From: Athripsodes cinereus
Lineage: Eukaryota > Arthropoda > Insecta > Trichoptera > Leptoceridae
NCBI GenBank assembly: GCA_947579605.1
Contig: OX388314.1
Span: 27,166,000-27,229,999, forward strand
Direction: 5' to 3'
DNA: 64,000 nucleotides
The position numbers and the translations under genes are program-made. Shown one piece after another: positions 57,601 through 64,000 of the stretch. Every line of letters begins with the position of its first letter. Position 1 is the first letter of the stretch. A model generated the notes under the pieces. It made no database searches. It saw only the letters and a program-made list of their open reading frames with translations, and was not told the origin of the DNA.

Positions 57601-59070
57601 CAGTAAGCTATTAAAAGCTTGTGTCGTGAAAGGGGAGTTTGCCGGCACCTTGTATCGAACCACTGACCCCTTGTTCACGAGGCCGAGACTCTACCTCCAG
57701 GCTACCGACAAACTTTGATGTTTTTTTTAAGACTAAAATATCTCTGGTAAACTAAGGATCTTTGCTGGCATTGAATGGATCTTTTGTTAACATATTCTGT
57801 ATTTGACTGTTTGATCATGTAAATATTGTGAAAATATACCATCACGGCATATCCTACAAGTGGGTAGCTCGCGGACCAGTATTGGTTGCAAGTAAGATTA
57901 AGTTTTGTAGTGCAGAGAGGAGCTTCTATTCCATTATTCTATTACATAAATGTTCTCCCGATAATGTCAAGCTATCTTGACAAAGTATACAAGCATTTAT
58001 TATTAGTGTGAACTATAGACATGATTTAGAAGCAAATTGAAGATCTTTTGCTTTTGGAAGAGAAAGAAGGAAAAGAAAATCACTTTTGCAACTGAGTTTC
58101 CTACGCCCTTGAGATGGACAGGACAGGACGCCGTCCCAAAGAAACCAAAATAAATAATTCTTTTTTGATTATCTTTATAGATTTTAGATATTTGATTATC
58201 TTTATAGACAAACTTTATAGATTCCAGTGTATCCGAATATGAAATATTTCAATTCAAAAAAGAAGATCGACCCATTTTATTTTACAATGACTGAAGGTGT
58301 GCGTTTGGTGAAGGAAGGAGATTTCGCCTACCATTCTGAATACAGCATAATATATCCTGATATATCTGACACATTTGAACCAACAGAGATATGTGAATTA
58401 CAAGAAGTGGACACTATTCCAGCTGTTGGATTGGCAATTTTTTCACAAAAGTTTTCGCCTTATACGGAAATGTTCAGAGTAGGGTAAGTCCTTCTTCAAT
58501 TTCCATTATTCTTTTTTATTCCTTCAATTTTTGCTTTGTTGAACTGAAGACATAATATTTAAAAAATGGCAACACCGTGAATTTTTTTTTTACTTGAAAA
58601 TTTCCTCTGTAAAACAACCTCTAAATCAAATGCTTGTTAGTTTTCTAAGAGCTTTTAAATTTCTACTCAAGATATCTTCACATTATCGCTAATATCTTTC
58701 TTAATTTATTTATGATATCTCATTTATGATACATGAAATACAATAATATTAATAAGAACAAGTTGTATGCAGGGCATTGGTTTCCTTTTCCTTGCCTGAT
58801 AAAGATCTTCATAGATAATATACAGATTACAATATTTATATGCTAATTATTTTTTTAAGATTGGCAAAAGCGAGAGAGACCGGCCAGCTAAAGCGATTGC
58901 TTGATGTATGGGTGGCCAAGAAGCCTGTTTGCCAAGCCAGCAAAGGAGTGAGCGAAGTGAATCTATATCAAACTGCCTCCGTGTTTTTCGTACTCATTTC
59001 TGGACAGATACTGGCTCTTTTGATTTTATTGTACGAGAGATACAAGTGGAAAAAATTAAGTGCAGGTTAA
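45459..59070 (+). CDS. ionotropic receptor, IR75 clade (complete gene, 8 exons)
   Basis: Exons 45459-45687, 46536-46702, 47091-47557, 48101-48277, 49011-49240, 54734-54945, 58221-58483 and 58860-59070 join with GT-AG introns in matching phase into 1956 bp: 651 residues and a stop. Features: hydrophobic segment 26-46; N-terminal domain with DYLQTRNISNV and CW at 72-73, a pattern typical of IR75 proteins; S1 from about 234 with the ligand-contacting Arg (R333 in SDRLPIVD); M1 about 372-394; pore region about 409-424; M3 about 435-460 with YNYYTSSIVSSLLS; S2 about 461-612 with SPY and ETGQLKR; M4 about 617-640; short cytoplasmic tail. Family members are ligand-gated cation channels of olfactory neurons, often tuned to acids or amines and used with IR8a; that function is inferred. 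No stop or frameshift. Confidence 0.88.
46536..46702 (+). CDS. IR75-like exon 2
   Basis: Follows CTCTTTCACAG and completes the split Asp77. Encodes DRVRAMKVFSEHGIRASQPI to residue 132 and ends at TTTCAG|GTAAAA in phase 0. Confidence 0.85.
47091..47557 (+). CDS. IR75-like exon 3
   Basis: Follows TATTTTTTAG. Residues 133-287 plus two bases: rest of the amino-terminal domain with NSS and NMT glycosylation sites, then the start of S1 (DLNGLTIKAVTF at 234-245; HFPYLDSVFRMNYHLIKLL). Donor TTTTAC|GTAAGT. Confidence 0.88.
48101..48277 (+). CDS. IR75-like exon 4
   Basis: Too short for a simple frame search but clean: TTATTTTTAG acceptor, Thr288 split, residues 289-346, donor TTCAG|GTAAAA. Contains GVLAEKKADVLAAALQLMSD and the R333 position expected to hold the ligand's carboxylate, then the YPFR run into exon 5. 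Confidence 0.85.
48395..48567 (-). mobile_element. SINE family A in intron 4
   Basis: Minus orientation: from GGTAGCCTGGAGGTAGAGTC and GGTTCGATCCC (A and B boxes) to the GGGTTTATAACAAAAACCC block and A-rich tail. A truncated second copy sits at 48895-48956, just before exon 5. Confidence 0.75.
49011..49240 (+). CDS. IR75-like exon 5
   Basis: Acceptor TGTATTTCAG completes Arg347. Encodes AGFIFRYSGDFGKIYLNFLR, M1 (VWIIMLFVSTVIVASVWLIL), and the pore region FSDAMLSILTAWCQM. Donor CAGATGG|GTAAGT in phase 1. Confidence 0.9.
49570..52060. repeat. alternating-orientation array of ~110-bp units in intron 5
   Basis: Recognisable words: GACAGGTCTACCATGATG, TGACAGTTCAATCACGAAAT, TTTTTTGACCGATTTCGAT. 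They read in plus orientation at about 49570-49770, minus at about 49880-51020, and plus again at about 51035-52060, with unit spacing of roughly 100-120 bp. The flip at about 51025 makes two long arms of about 1 kb able to pair imperfectly in the pre-mRNA. A family B SINE is inserted at 51640. No protein. Confidence 0.8.
51640..51895 (-). mobile_element. SINE family B, well-preserved, inside the intron array
   Basis: Nearly complete copy: CCATCACGGCACATCCCACA, GGGTAGCCAGCAGATCAGCT, AAGACATTCAGGATGGGTGG, ACAGGACACTCGAAAACTTA, GGGTGCTCCACGGAAC. ATTATTATTATA precedes it. Confidence 0.75.
52083..52346 (-). pseudogene. possible Penelope-like GIY-YIG domain fragment
   Basis: An 87-codon minus frame with SDHCIEYNNSFDVQNVKVLH then SEKRDSKLIALGTLKTHRHN. 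The order (His, V-x-VL, E, then L-x-x-L/E-x-x-x-I) is like the C-terminal endonuclease part of Penelope-like polymerases. No GIY or YIG motif is left and no RT is adjacent. Low confidence. Confidence 0.35.
52600..52820 (-). pseudogene. LINE family B remnant in intron 5
   Basis: Minus orientation of CGTTCTCTCTGCC, GAAGCGAAAGAAGTACATAC, ATCGGCGTGCATG and GATCACGTGGATCAAGTAGG. 3' end at the low-coordinate side (TATACCCTCACGCTG). Confidence 0.55.
52890..54203. other. intron 5 remainder
   Basis: AT-rich DNA without recognised element. A short inverted pair (CTGATTTTTGTACC/GGTACAAATCAG) sits at 53817-53861. Confidence 0.35.
54204..54414. mobile_element. hAT MITE in intron 5
   Basis: Ends CCGAATTTCCCAAACT and ACTTTGGGAACCACTG are inverted. 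Flanks GCCTAGAG (54196-54203) and GCCTAGAT (54415-54422) form an 8-bp duplication with one change. Internal GTCGCGACCCACC and GGTGGGTCCC are typical of this short, widespread type. 211 bp, non-coding. Confidence 0.65.
54734..54945 (+). CDS. IR75-like exon 6
   Basis: Acceptor TTGTTTCCAG completes Gly424. Encodes M3 (RLVYASLFFNSLILYNYYTS followed by SIVSSLLS), the channel-gate helix, and the start of S2 (TIINLADSPMRCGSFDTGYV). Donor TTTGAT|GTAAGT, phase 0. Confidence 0.9.
55351..55716 (-). pseudogene. C-terminal continuation of the LINE ORF after the frameshift
   Basis: Reads ECGMKVGVITKMNVNKLRWF, GHVERM, GRPRIKWQDHLNQILQDGHV, then CMRNCMTVTEAKDVCKDRRK and ends YPAREAA. RWFGHVER and GRPRxKWxD continue the element in the second frame. 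Confidence 0.8.
55631..57532 (-). pseudogene. non-LTR reverse transcriptase ORF2, truncated and frame-broken
   Basis: 633 open codons from a non-original Met. RT blocks in order: YRAISLLSSVGKLYARILIE (280-299), GAFQSGRGCVDQIFSLR (314-330), CAFVDLEKAYDRVDREKMW (345-363), GVKQGCVMSPWLFNLYIDHC (405-424) and the catalytic FADD (447-450), then the thumb and TWTWLKKDESGINAVEMRSL. The frame is lost near codon 609 by a 22-bp net insertion. The true C-terminus continues in another frame (55716-55351). Clade RTE-like or a related group, not settled. Lack of the endonuclease and the break make it defective. Confidence 0.85.
57545..57709 (-). mobile_element. SINE family A abutting the LINE
   Basis: Minus copy with A box at 57690-57705 and B-box region around 57650-57660 (GGTTCGATACA, last base changed). 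Its tail touches the truncated LINE 5' end. Confidence 0.7.
57830..57935 (-). repeat. SINE family B 3' fragment in intron 6
   Basis: TACCATCACGGCATATCCTAC, GTGGGTAGCTCGCGGACC and a short remainder only. Confidence 0.5.
58221..58483 (+). CDS. IR75-like exon 7
   Basis: Acceptor AAACTTTATAG, chosen over TTCCAG six bases later because only the former keeps phase 0. Encodes S2: MKYFNSKKK, TMTEGVRLVKEGDFAYHSEY, ICELQEVDTIPAVGLAIFSQ, KFSPYTEMFRV. KxSPY near the end is characteristic of the clade. Confidence 0.85.
58860..59070 (+). CDS. IR75-like exon 8 (last)
   Basis: Acceptor ATTTTTTTAAG completes Gly582. Encodes LAKARETGQLKRLLDVWVAK, PVC, then M4 (ASVFFVLISGQILALLILLY) and the tail ERYKWKKLSAG before TAA at 59068. 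AATAAA lies only five bases after the stop (59075), so a later signal is more likely used. Confidence 0.9.
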
Positions 59071-59590
59071 TTATAATAAAAAGATAAAAAATCTATGAAT
59101 TTAGAATGCCTAGATGTCACAATAGGAAGATGATGTTTGAATGTATTAAAACAATTTTATTGATTAAAACAATTTTATTGATTAAAATTTTATTTTATTG
59201 ATTAAAACAATTTTATTGTCTGCTTCATTACAATAGTAATAAAATTTAAAAACAATAACAAACGTTTTACATTCGTTAATAAAGTAGCTATTTCAACATC
59301 TTTAAGATGAGAATGTATAATAAATAATAAAATTTACACAATAATTCCAATAGTAACTGCAATTTCAGACACCCATCTTATATTAAATAAAATATTAATA
59401 ACAAAACAATTACACATACAATATATGAAACAATAATTACATAATAATGATAATTAAAACGTTCGGTAAAATTTAGGACTTTCGTGATGACATCATCAAA
59501 TAATAAATATGTACATTAATTCAATTAAGAGTGCATTTACAATCTGGAAGACATTTTAAGACATTGATAAGTAAAAGTAATGAGTTCGTC
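59071..59590. other. 3' flank of the receptor gene
   Basis: AT-rich. Candidate poly(A) signals AATAAA at 59075 and several more between 59278 and 59420. ATTGATTAAAACAATTTT is tandemly repeated at 59145-59215. Confidence 0.45.
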
Positions 59591-59759
59591 GGTAGCCTGG
59601 AGGTAGAGTCTCGGCCTCATGAACAAGGGGTCCGTGGTTCGATCCCAGGTGCCGGTAAACTCCCCTTTCACGACACAAGCTTTTAGCTTACTGTGAAAGG
59701 TGTATAAGGTTGTATTTGGGTTTATAACAAAACCCAGATATATCTTTTAAAAAAAAAAA
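59591..59759 (+). mobile_element. SINE family A, best-preserved copy
   Basis: Complete: GGTAGCCTGGAGGTAGAG (A box), GGTTCGATCCC (B box), CACGACACAAGCTTTTAG, GGTGTATAAGGTTGTATTTG and the A-rich end. A tRNA-derived Pol III head. Confidence 0.8.
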
Positions 59760-60589
59760 TTCTAACAATAATCGTATACGTAACAATATACGTGATAATT
59801 ACAACATATTTATTTTATTTATTTATTTATTTATTTTCTCGAAGGGAACAAACAGTCAACACAACAAGTATTACAACAATTAAAATTAAATGAAATATAG
59901 ACCACAAGAGTCCCCCTATATTACCACAGTTTAAAAAATTCAAAGCAACTAAGACAAAACTAACAACAAAAACAAAGAAATATAATAATAAGATAAGACA
60001 AGATAAGAGAAAAGTTAAACATAATGATCAATCATATTATAATACAATTAATAAAATTAATAAAATAAAACACATCAATGAACAGTAAAACCACCGATTC
60101 AAGCAATATATAAAACAATAAGTAATAACTTTTCTATAATAATATAATGGATAAAGAATATTAATGAAATAATTAGATTTAAAAATATAATAATATAACA
60201 AAAAATCATAAATTAATAAATAATGAAATCAATAAGTCAGTAATTCGAATTAAATATACAATAACAATTAAAAAAAATACATAAAATAAAAAATAAATTA
60301 AAATTAAAACTAATGAATATAATACAATACAATATAATATAATATAACATAATATAATATAATATAATATAATACAATATAATATAATATAATATAATAT
60401 AATATAACACAATACAATATAATACAATACAACATAATATAATATAATAATAAGATTACGGCAGATAGCCAATAAATAATAAATAAACTATAATAATTTA
60501 ATAAAATACATAAATTAAAAAATAAATTTAGATTAAAAATAATGAATAATGAATTAAATAACGAGTTTCTTGAATGGTTGGTAATATCT
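59760..60589. other. low-complexity intergenic DNA
   Basis: 59815-59960 is an inverted LINE-type 3' end (TTTATTTATTTATTTATTTA then CTCGAAGGGAACAAACAG). 60318-60450 is a (TATAA/TACAA)n array. Minus-strand frames full of Tyr/Ile/Leu here are artefacts of that array. Confidence 0.55.
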
Positions 60590-60895
60590 AACACAAAGTA
60601 ATAACTTTGTATTAGGTTACAAAGTAATAACTTTGTATCAGGTTACAAAGTAATAACTGTGTATTAGGTTCGATTGTGACTGGTTTCGATATTGGTGTAC
60701 CATTTATGAGCAATTTAAAAATTTATAAATGGTGCGCAAGTGTTGAAACAAGTCTCACTCAAATCAGTGTGACAATCAATATGGTAAGAAACTCGTATTT
60801 TTATAAATGGTGCGCAAGTGTTGAAAATTTATAAATGGTGCGCAAGTGTTGAAACAAGTCTCACTCAAATCAGTATTTTTAACTATCACAGATAA
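60590..60895. repeat. short tandem and interspersed repeats
   Basis: ACAAAGTAATAACTTTGTAT plus TAGGTT (26 bp) occurs three times at 60594-60672. AATTTATAAATGGTGCGCAA with GTGTTGAAACAAGTCTCACT occurs at 60720-60770, partly at 60805 and again at 60824-60875. Confidence 0.65.
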
Positions 60896-61580
60896 AATAA
60901 TGTTGCCATATCCTGAAGCAAAATACTTAAATCTTTTATAACAATTCTACAGATGTCATCTATTTGTTATATGGGGGCGGTGGTCTGAAAATTTTTCGAT
61001 TTTAACATGAAGATGGCAACACTCATCAATAAAAGCTAAAGAATGTGGTTACGCATCTTTTGGAAGGTATTCGCCAAAATTTCAGTGATTTTGGTCAGTC
61101 AGTTGTTGATTGACGAGTGTTTGAGTGAGTTGATGTGAGTGTTAATGTGAAAATGCAAAATATCCAGCATTAAAATGCAATGACATATTTGAATGCAATA
61201 TTTGTTTTTAAAAGGCAATATGCCAACACAAATCAAAGATGAGTTGGATGCTGTATACGAGGACTCTGTACCTCTGTTAAATTTTGGACAGCTCAATTAA
61301 ATAGACAGAGATTTCCGTCGCTGTCTTCCGGGACTGTCTCTAAATGAAGAGGATAATATTATCATCTTTGTTAACAATTGTTTTGCAGAAAAAGAGGCAA
61401 AGTACTATTTGGACGAGTTAAAGAGACGGGAGCATCACTGGGAGAAGTGTGGGAGAAGAAGACTTACAAGATGAATATGTTGAAAAATAAAAATAAATTT
61501 AAAGAAAATATAACTTTTCAGATCACCCTTGTCGACTATGTAAAAAAATACATAAACAAATTTAATTACAAAATATAAAA
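60896..61580 (+). other. possible degraded gene or processed copy
   Basis: 61200-61300 reads MPTQIKDELDAVYEDSVPLL then NFGQLN and a stop. A separate frame at 61378-61578 reads RGKVLFGRVKETGASLGEVW then EKKTYKM. Base composition is more coding-like than the neighbouring DNA. I recognise no family and cannot join the pieces. Might be a dead exon set or an unrecognised repeat. Confidence 0.2.
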
Positions 61581-61644
61581 TTTGTATCAATTATCGTTAA
61601 ATAAATGTGATATTCACATAAGTACATATCTTAAAACTACTCAG

Positions 61645-61815
61645 TTACAATCTAGATGTCATTCCTCCTGATACCACAACCGTCTCTCCAGTGATGTACG
61701 AAGCATCATCAGAAACCAGGAATGCTACAGTGGCTCCCATCTCTTCTGCTTTGCCTAGTCTACCCATGGGGACCATTCGTAGGACAGATTCAAGAGTTTC
61801 CTCAGAGGAAGTTAT
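61645..61815 (-). CDS. DHRS4-like last exon
   Basis: Acceptor CATCCCACAG, 56 codons ITSSEETLESVLRMVPMGRL ... GETVVVSGGMTSRL and TAA. The substrate-binding loop and C-terminal SRL are here. A likely poly(A) signal ATTAAA lies on the minus strand about 85 bp past the stop. Confidence 0.88.
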   Translation of the reverse strand: MTSSEETLESVLRMVPMGRLGKAEEMGATVAFLVSDDASYITGETVVVSGGMTSRL

Positions 61816-63774
61816 CTGTGGGATGAAAAAAAATGTGAATTAGAAATATTAAATTAAACAAAATTTTTGAAGGTTGAAAGACACAACTAATTTTGATGGC
61901 GGTACAAAATTGTTTTAGAATATGTTTCTTTTTTTCCTTTTGCTTTAAATGTTGCTTATACGAGCGCACGGTGGATACAGGTTCTATCTAGCGTATAATT
62001 TAGTACAATGGAGATCTCGTGGATGGAAAAGCTGTATTCTTCATGTGCAACTATCATTATTATATATCCTTAAAAGATGACCTAGCCAAGATAACCATTT
62101 TCCCGAATCATAAATTACAGGTTTGAATATATAAATTAGATAAAATGAAAGTATTGAAATATTCGTTTTATTGATTTTTATTTTTTGTTTTGTTTTTTTT
62201 TTACATGTAACTCTATTGTTATTAACTTTAGGTTGGATATTATATACCTAGTTGTGTATGTTTTGTTGCTGAATTTAAGATTTAAGAATTACCCTTTATC
62301 CTTCAAAGCACGAGCTCTGCTCAATTTTGAAGGAACAAATAAAAGAAAAATATATGTTTTTATTATTATTTTGTATTGATTGATTATTGTTTTAAGTGTA
62401 TATTTTTTACTGAATAAATATATTTGAATTTGAATTTGAATTTATACAATTACGGCATATCCCACAAGTGGAGTAGTCAGTAGACCAACTACACGTAAAA
62501 AACATGAAAGTAGTATTCTATAATATTGAGATATTCAAGACTGGTGGCATGCCTCATTGCTGAATTTAAGTTGTGAAATGTTTTGTATTGTTTTATCAAT
62601 ACTTTTCTCTTACAGGACTTTCAAAACTTACAGAAATGAGAATTAAAATTGTCTGTAGTTTCGAGTGGAAGTTTATGTAACCAATTAAGTTACTAAGTAT
62701 TTTTTTTTTTTTATTTATTTTATTTTATTATCAGAAAAAGAATACAATGATTATACAAAAAAAGTTCCGCTAAGTCAGTGTTGACTTTACAGCAGATTCT
62801 TAAAATATTGGTCAAATGATGTAAACTATAAGTCTAAGTATTACTATACAAATTATACCACAAAGTATTTAAATACTTAAGTGCTTACCGCTCCAGAAAA
62901 CTTAGTTGCAACTATACCAGGAGCTAAACAATTAACTCGGATGTTTTCTGGTCCCAGATCTATGCTGGCTGCTTTGCATAAACCTATCAGGGCTGTCTTG
63001 CTCACAGAATATGCTCCGAGAACCTATGAAAAAGAAATCATTAATTTTAAAACACATATTTTGAACAATATTTTTTATGATTAACCATTTTGTGAGGTCA
63101 CATAATATGTAAATTATGAATAAATACTTACTGGCATTGGTTGTAGTCCAGCAATAGATGACACAAAGACAATACTTCCTCCATTACGTTTTCTTAAGAG
63201 AGGAAGACTCTCCTTGGCCAACAGGTAAGCACACTTCACATTTATATCAAATATCTTATCCCATGTGGATTCATCAGTCTAAAAAGAGTTGCAAGTGCAT
63301 TGATTAATTCAACTGTAATATAAGTTTTTAAACCGTCTATCTAAATCGTCACACCATTTCCACAAGTGAGATGATTAACAAATATCTATACTTGGACACA
63401 TGATATTTTTGAGGAAAATCTAATGGCACTCAATAACTTACAGAAAGAAGCGTGTGATTTATAATATTTCAAAATTTACAAACAAAATTTAGTCAGCAAT
63501 GTGATCCAAATTTCAAATGTGTGCCATTTTCTTTTTTATTACTTTAAAAGTAAACCTTTTAAATGACAAAATAACACATGTGAATGATCAAATAAATAAA
63601 ATGCTTGTAGAAATAATTATGGTAGATATTTATTATAAAAAAAATTAAGAATCAATCATAAATGATTGGATGTTCTTTAAATATAGAATAGCTTACATCC
63701 AAAACAGGACCAGCATTGGGATTTACGGCTGCATTCGAAACTAAGATGTCCAGACCACCAAATTTCTGTTCAAC
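61645..63774 (-). CDS. short-chain dehydrogenase/reductase, DHRS4-like (3' part; continues past the window)
   Basis: Four exons on the minus strand, all phase 0: 63774-63697, 63278-63132, 63023-62889, 61815-61645; 176 residues and a stop. Motifs in order: LVSNAAVNPNAGP (NAG-type motif of classical SDRs), INVKCAYLLAKE, catalytic Ser in SIVFVSSIAG, catalytic YSVSK, NCLAPGIVATKF, GRLGKAEEMGATVAFLVSDD, ITGETVVVSGG and the C-terminus SRL, a peroxisomal targeting signal. DHRS4 family members are NADPH-dependent carbonyl/retinal reductases, tetrameric, peroxisomal. The Rossmann TGxxxGIG exon(s), about 85-95 residues, must lie beyond 64000. Confidence 0.88.
62452..62645 (-). mobile_element. SINE family B in the last intron of the SDR gene
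   Basis: TTACGGCATATCCCACAAGT, GGAGTAGTCAGTAGACCAAC, GAGATATTCAAGACTGGTGG and TACAGGACTTTCAAAACTTA. It sits in the 1073-bp intron, in the sense of the gene. GAATTTGAATTTGAATTTAT precedes it. Confidence 0.6.
62889..63023 (-). CDS. DHRS4-like exon with the active-site YxxxK
   Basis: 45 codons between TTTTTCATAG and GTAAGC: VLGAYSVSKTALIGLCKAAS, IDLGPENIRVNCLAPGIVAT, KFSGA. Tyr and Lys of YSVSK are the proton-transfer pair. Followed by a 1073-bp intron carrying a SINE. Confidence 0.9.
63132..63278 (-). CDS. DHRS4-like exon with the catalytic Ser
   Basis: 49 codons between CTCTTTTTAG and GTAAGT: TDESTWDKIFDINVKCAYLL, AKESLPLLRKRNGGSIVFVS, SIAGLQPMP. It contains the structural Asn of INVK and the Ser of VSS. 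Intron to the next exon is only 108 bp. Confidence 0.9.
63697..63774 (-). CDS. DHRS4-like exon with the NAA motif
   Basis: 26 codons between TTTCTTTACAG and GTAAGC: VEQKFGGLDILVSNAAVNPN, AGPVLD. Too short for a simple frame search. The SNAAVNP word is the strongest link to DHRS4. Confidence 0.88.
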
Positions 63775-64000
63775 CTGTAAAGAAATAATGGAAAAATGTT
63801 TAATAAATATTTCAAATATAATGATGTAATTATTAATATTTTTATTTATTTATTCATTCTTTACTGTACATTGATCACAAAACATACGATTTTATGGAAA
63901 TATGGAAATACAGAAGGCGAGTTTATTGTAGAAACGCGATCTCTTCCAACTAATCCAAAATTCATTATGTTTATTGAAAGAAATAAAAGATAAAAATTTG
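63775..64000. other. intron of the SDR gene, with LINE-type tail
   Basis: 63840-63960 is an inverted tail piece (TTATTTATTTATTCATTCTT, ACTGTACATTGATCACAAAA, GAAGGCGAGTTTATTG) repeated at 34440. No further SDR exon is visible before the window ends. Confidence 0.5.

Noticed and set aside
55647..57606. Long plus-strand open frames (up to 206 codons)
   Set aside because: Antisense shadows of the minus-strand LINE polymerase, whose motifs (FADD and others) are unmistakable.
58227..58232. Acceptor TTCCAG inside exon 7 as the splice site
   Set aside because: Using it would shift the phase and destroy the S2 frame; the TTTATAG site at 58220 keeps exon 6 and exon 7 in frame.
59591..59660. tRNA gene suggested by A and B boxes
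   Set aside because: The same head occurs in several copies with a shared SINE body and A-rich tail, and no full cloverleaf is evident; tRNA-derived SINE instead.
60206..60594. Minus-strand frames rich in Tyr, Ile and Leu
   Set aside because: Produced by a (TATAA)n simple repeat; no real protein.

Overview
This is eukaryotic DNA: AT-rich, full of introns and crowded with transposable elements. It most resembles an insect, probably a moth or butterfly. The evidence is an insect-specific ionotropic chemoreceptor gene with GT-AG introns, tRNA-derived SINEs, hAT elements, and Penelope-like and LINE debris. The species cannot be named from the sequence.

Only two host genes are clear. (1) Plus strand, 45459-59070: a complete ionotropic receptor of the IR75 type. 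Eight exons join in frame into 651 codons plus stop, with the amino-terminal region, S1, three membrane segments, pore region and S2 all present. Its introns are large and repeat-laden. Intron 5 (5.5 kb) carries an alternating-orientation array of about 110-bp units. Intron 6 carries a broken 5'-truncated LINE. (2) Minus strand, 61645-63774 and continuing beyond the right edge: the last four exons of a short-chain dehydrogenase/reductase like DHRS4, with catalytic YxxxK and a C-terminal Ser-Arg-Leu peroxisomal signal. The two genes converge tail to tail across about 2.6 kb of repeats.

Positions 1-45 kb hold no convincing host gene and are a mobile-element graveyard. Main landmarks: Penelope-like fragments with hammerhead-like folds (1.5-2.5 kb, 8.7-9.3 kb, 26.5-27.1 kb, 35.4 kb); a tandem pair of hairpin MITEs (5.2-5.6 kb); a young non-coding LTR retrotransposon with two identical 953-bp LTRs (10398-14230); several hAT elements with readable 8-bp target duplications (14.6, 41.0, 43.9, 44.3 and 54.2 kb); a decayed cut-and-paste transposon with two surviving transposase blocks (31408-34095); a 65-bp minisatellite (37.6 kb); and an element rich in a GGTAAAGTTGCCA motif with a 45-bp palindrome (38.8-39.8 kb). 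Three SINE-like families and two related LINE families recur throughout.

The most striking signal is in the LTR element. Each U3 carries seven contiguous, perfectly phased nGAAn units, a textbook heat-shock element, upstream of a TATA box. This suggests a heat-inducible retrotransposon comparable in logic to ONSEN of Arabidopsis.
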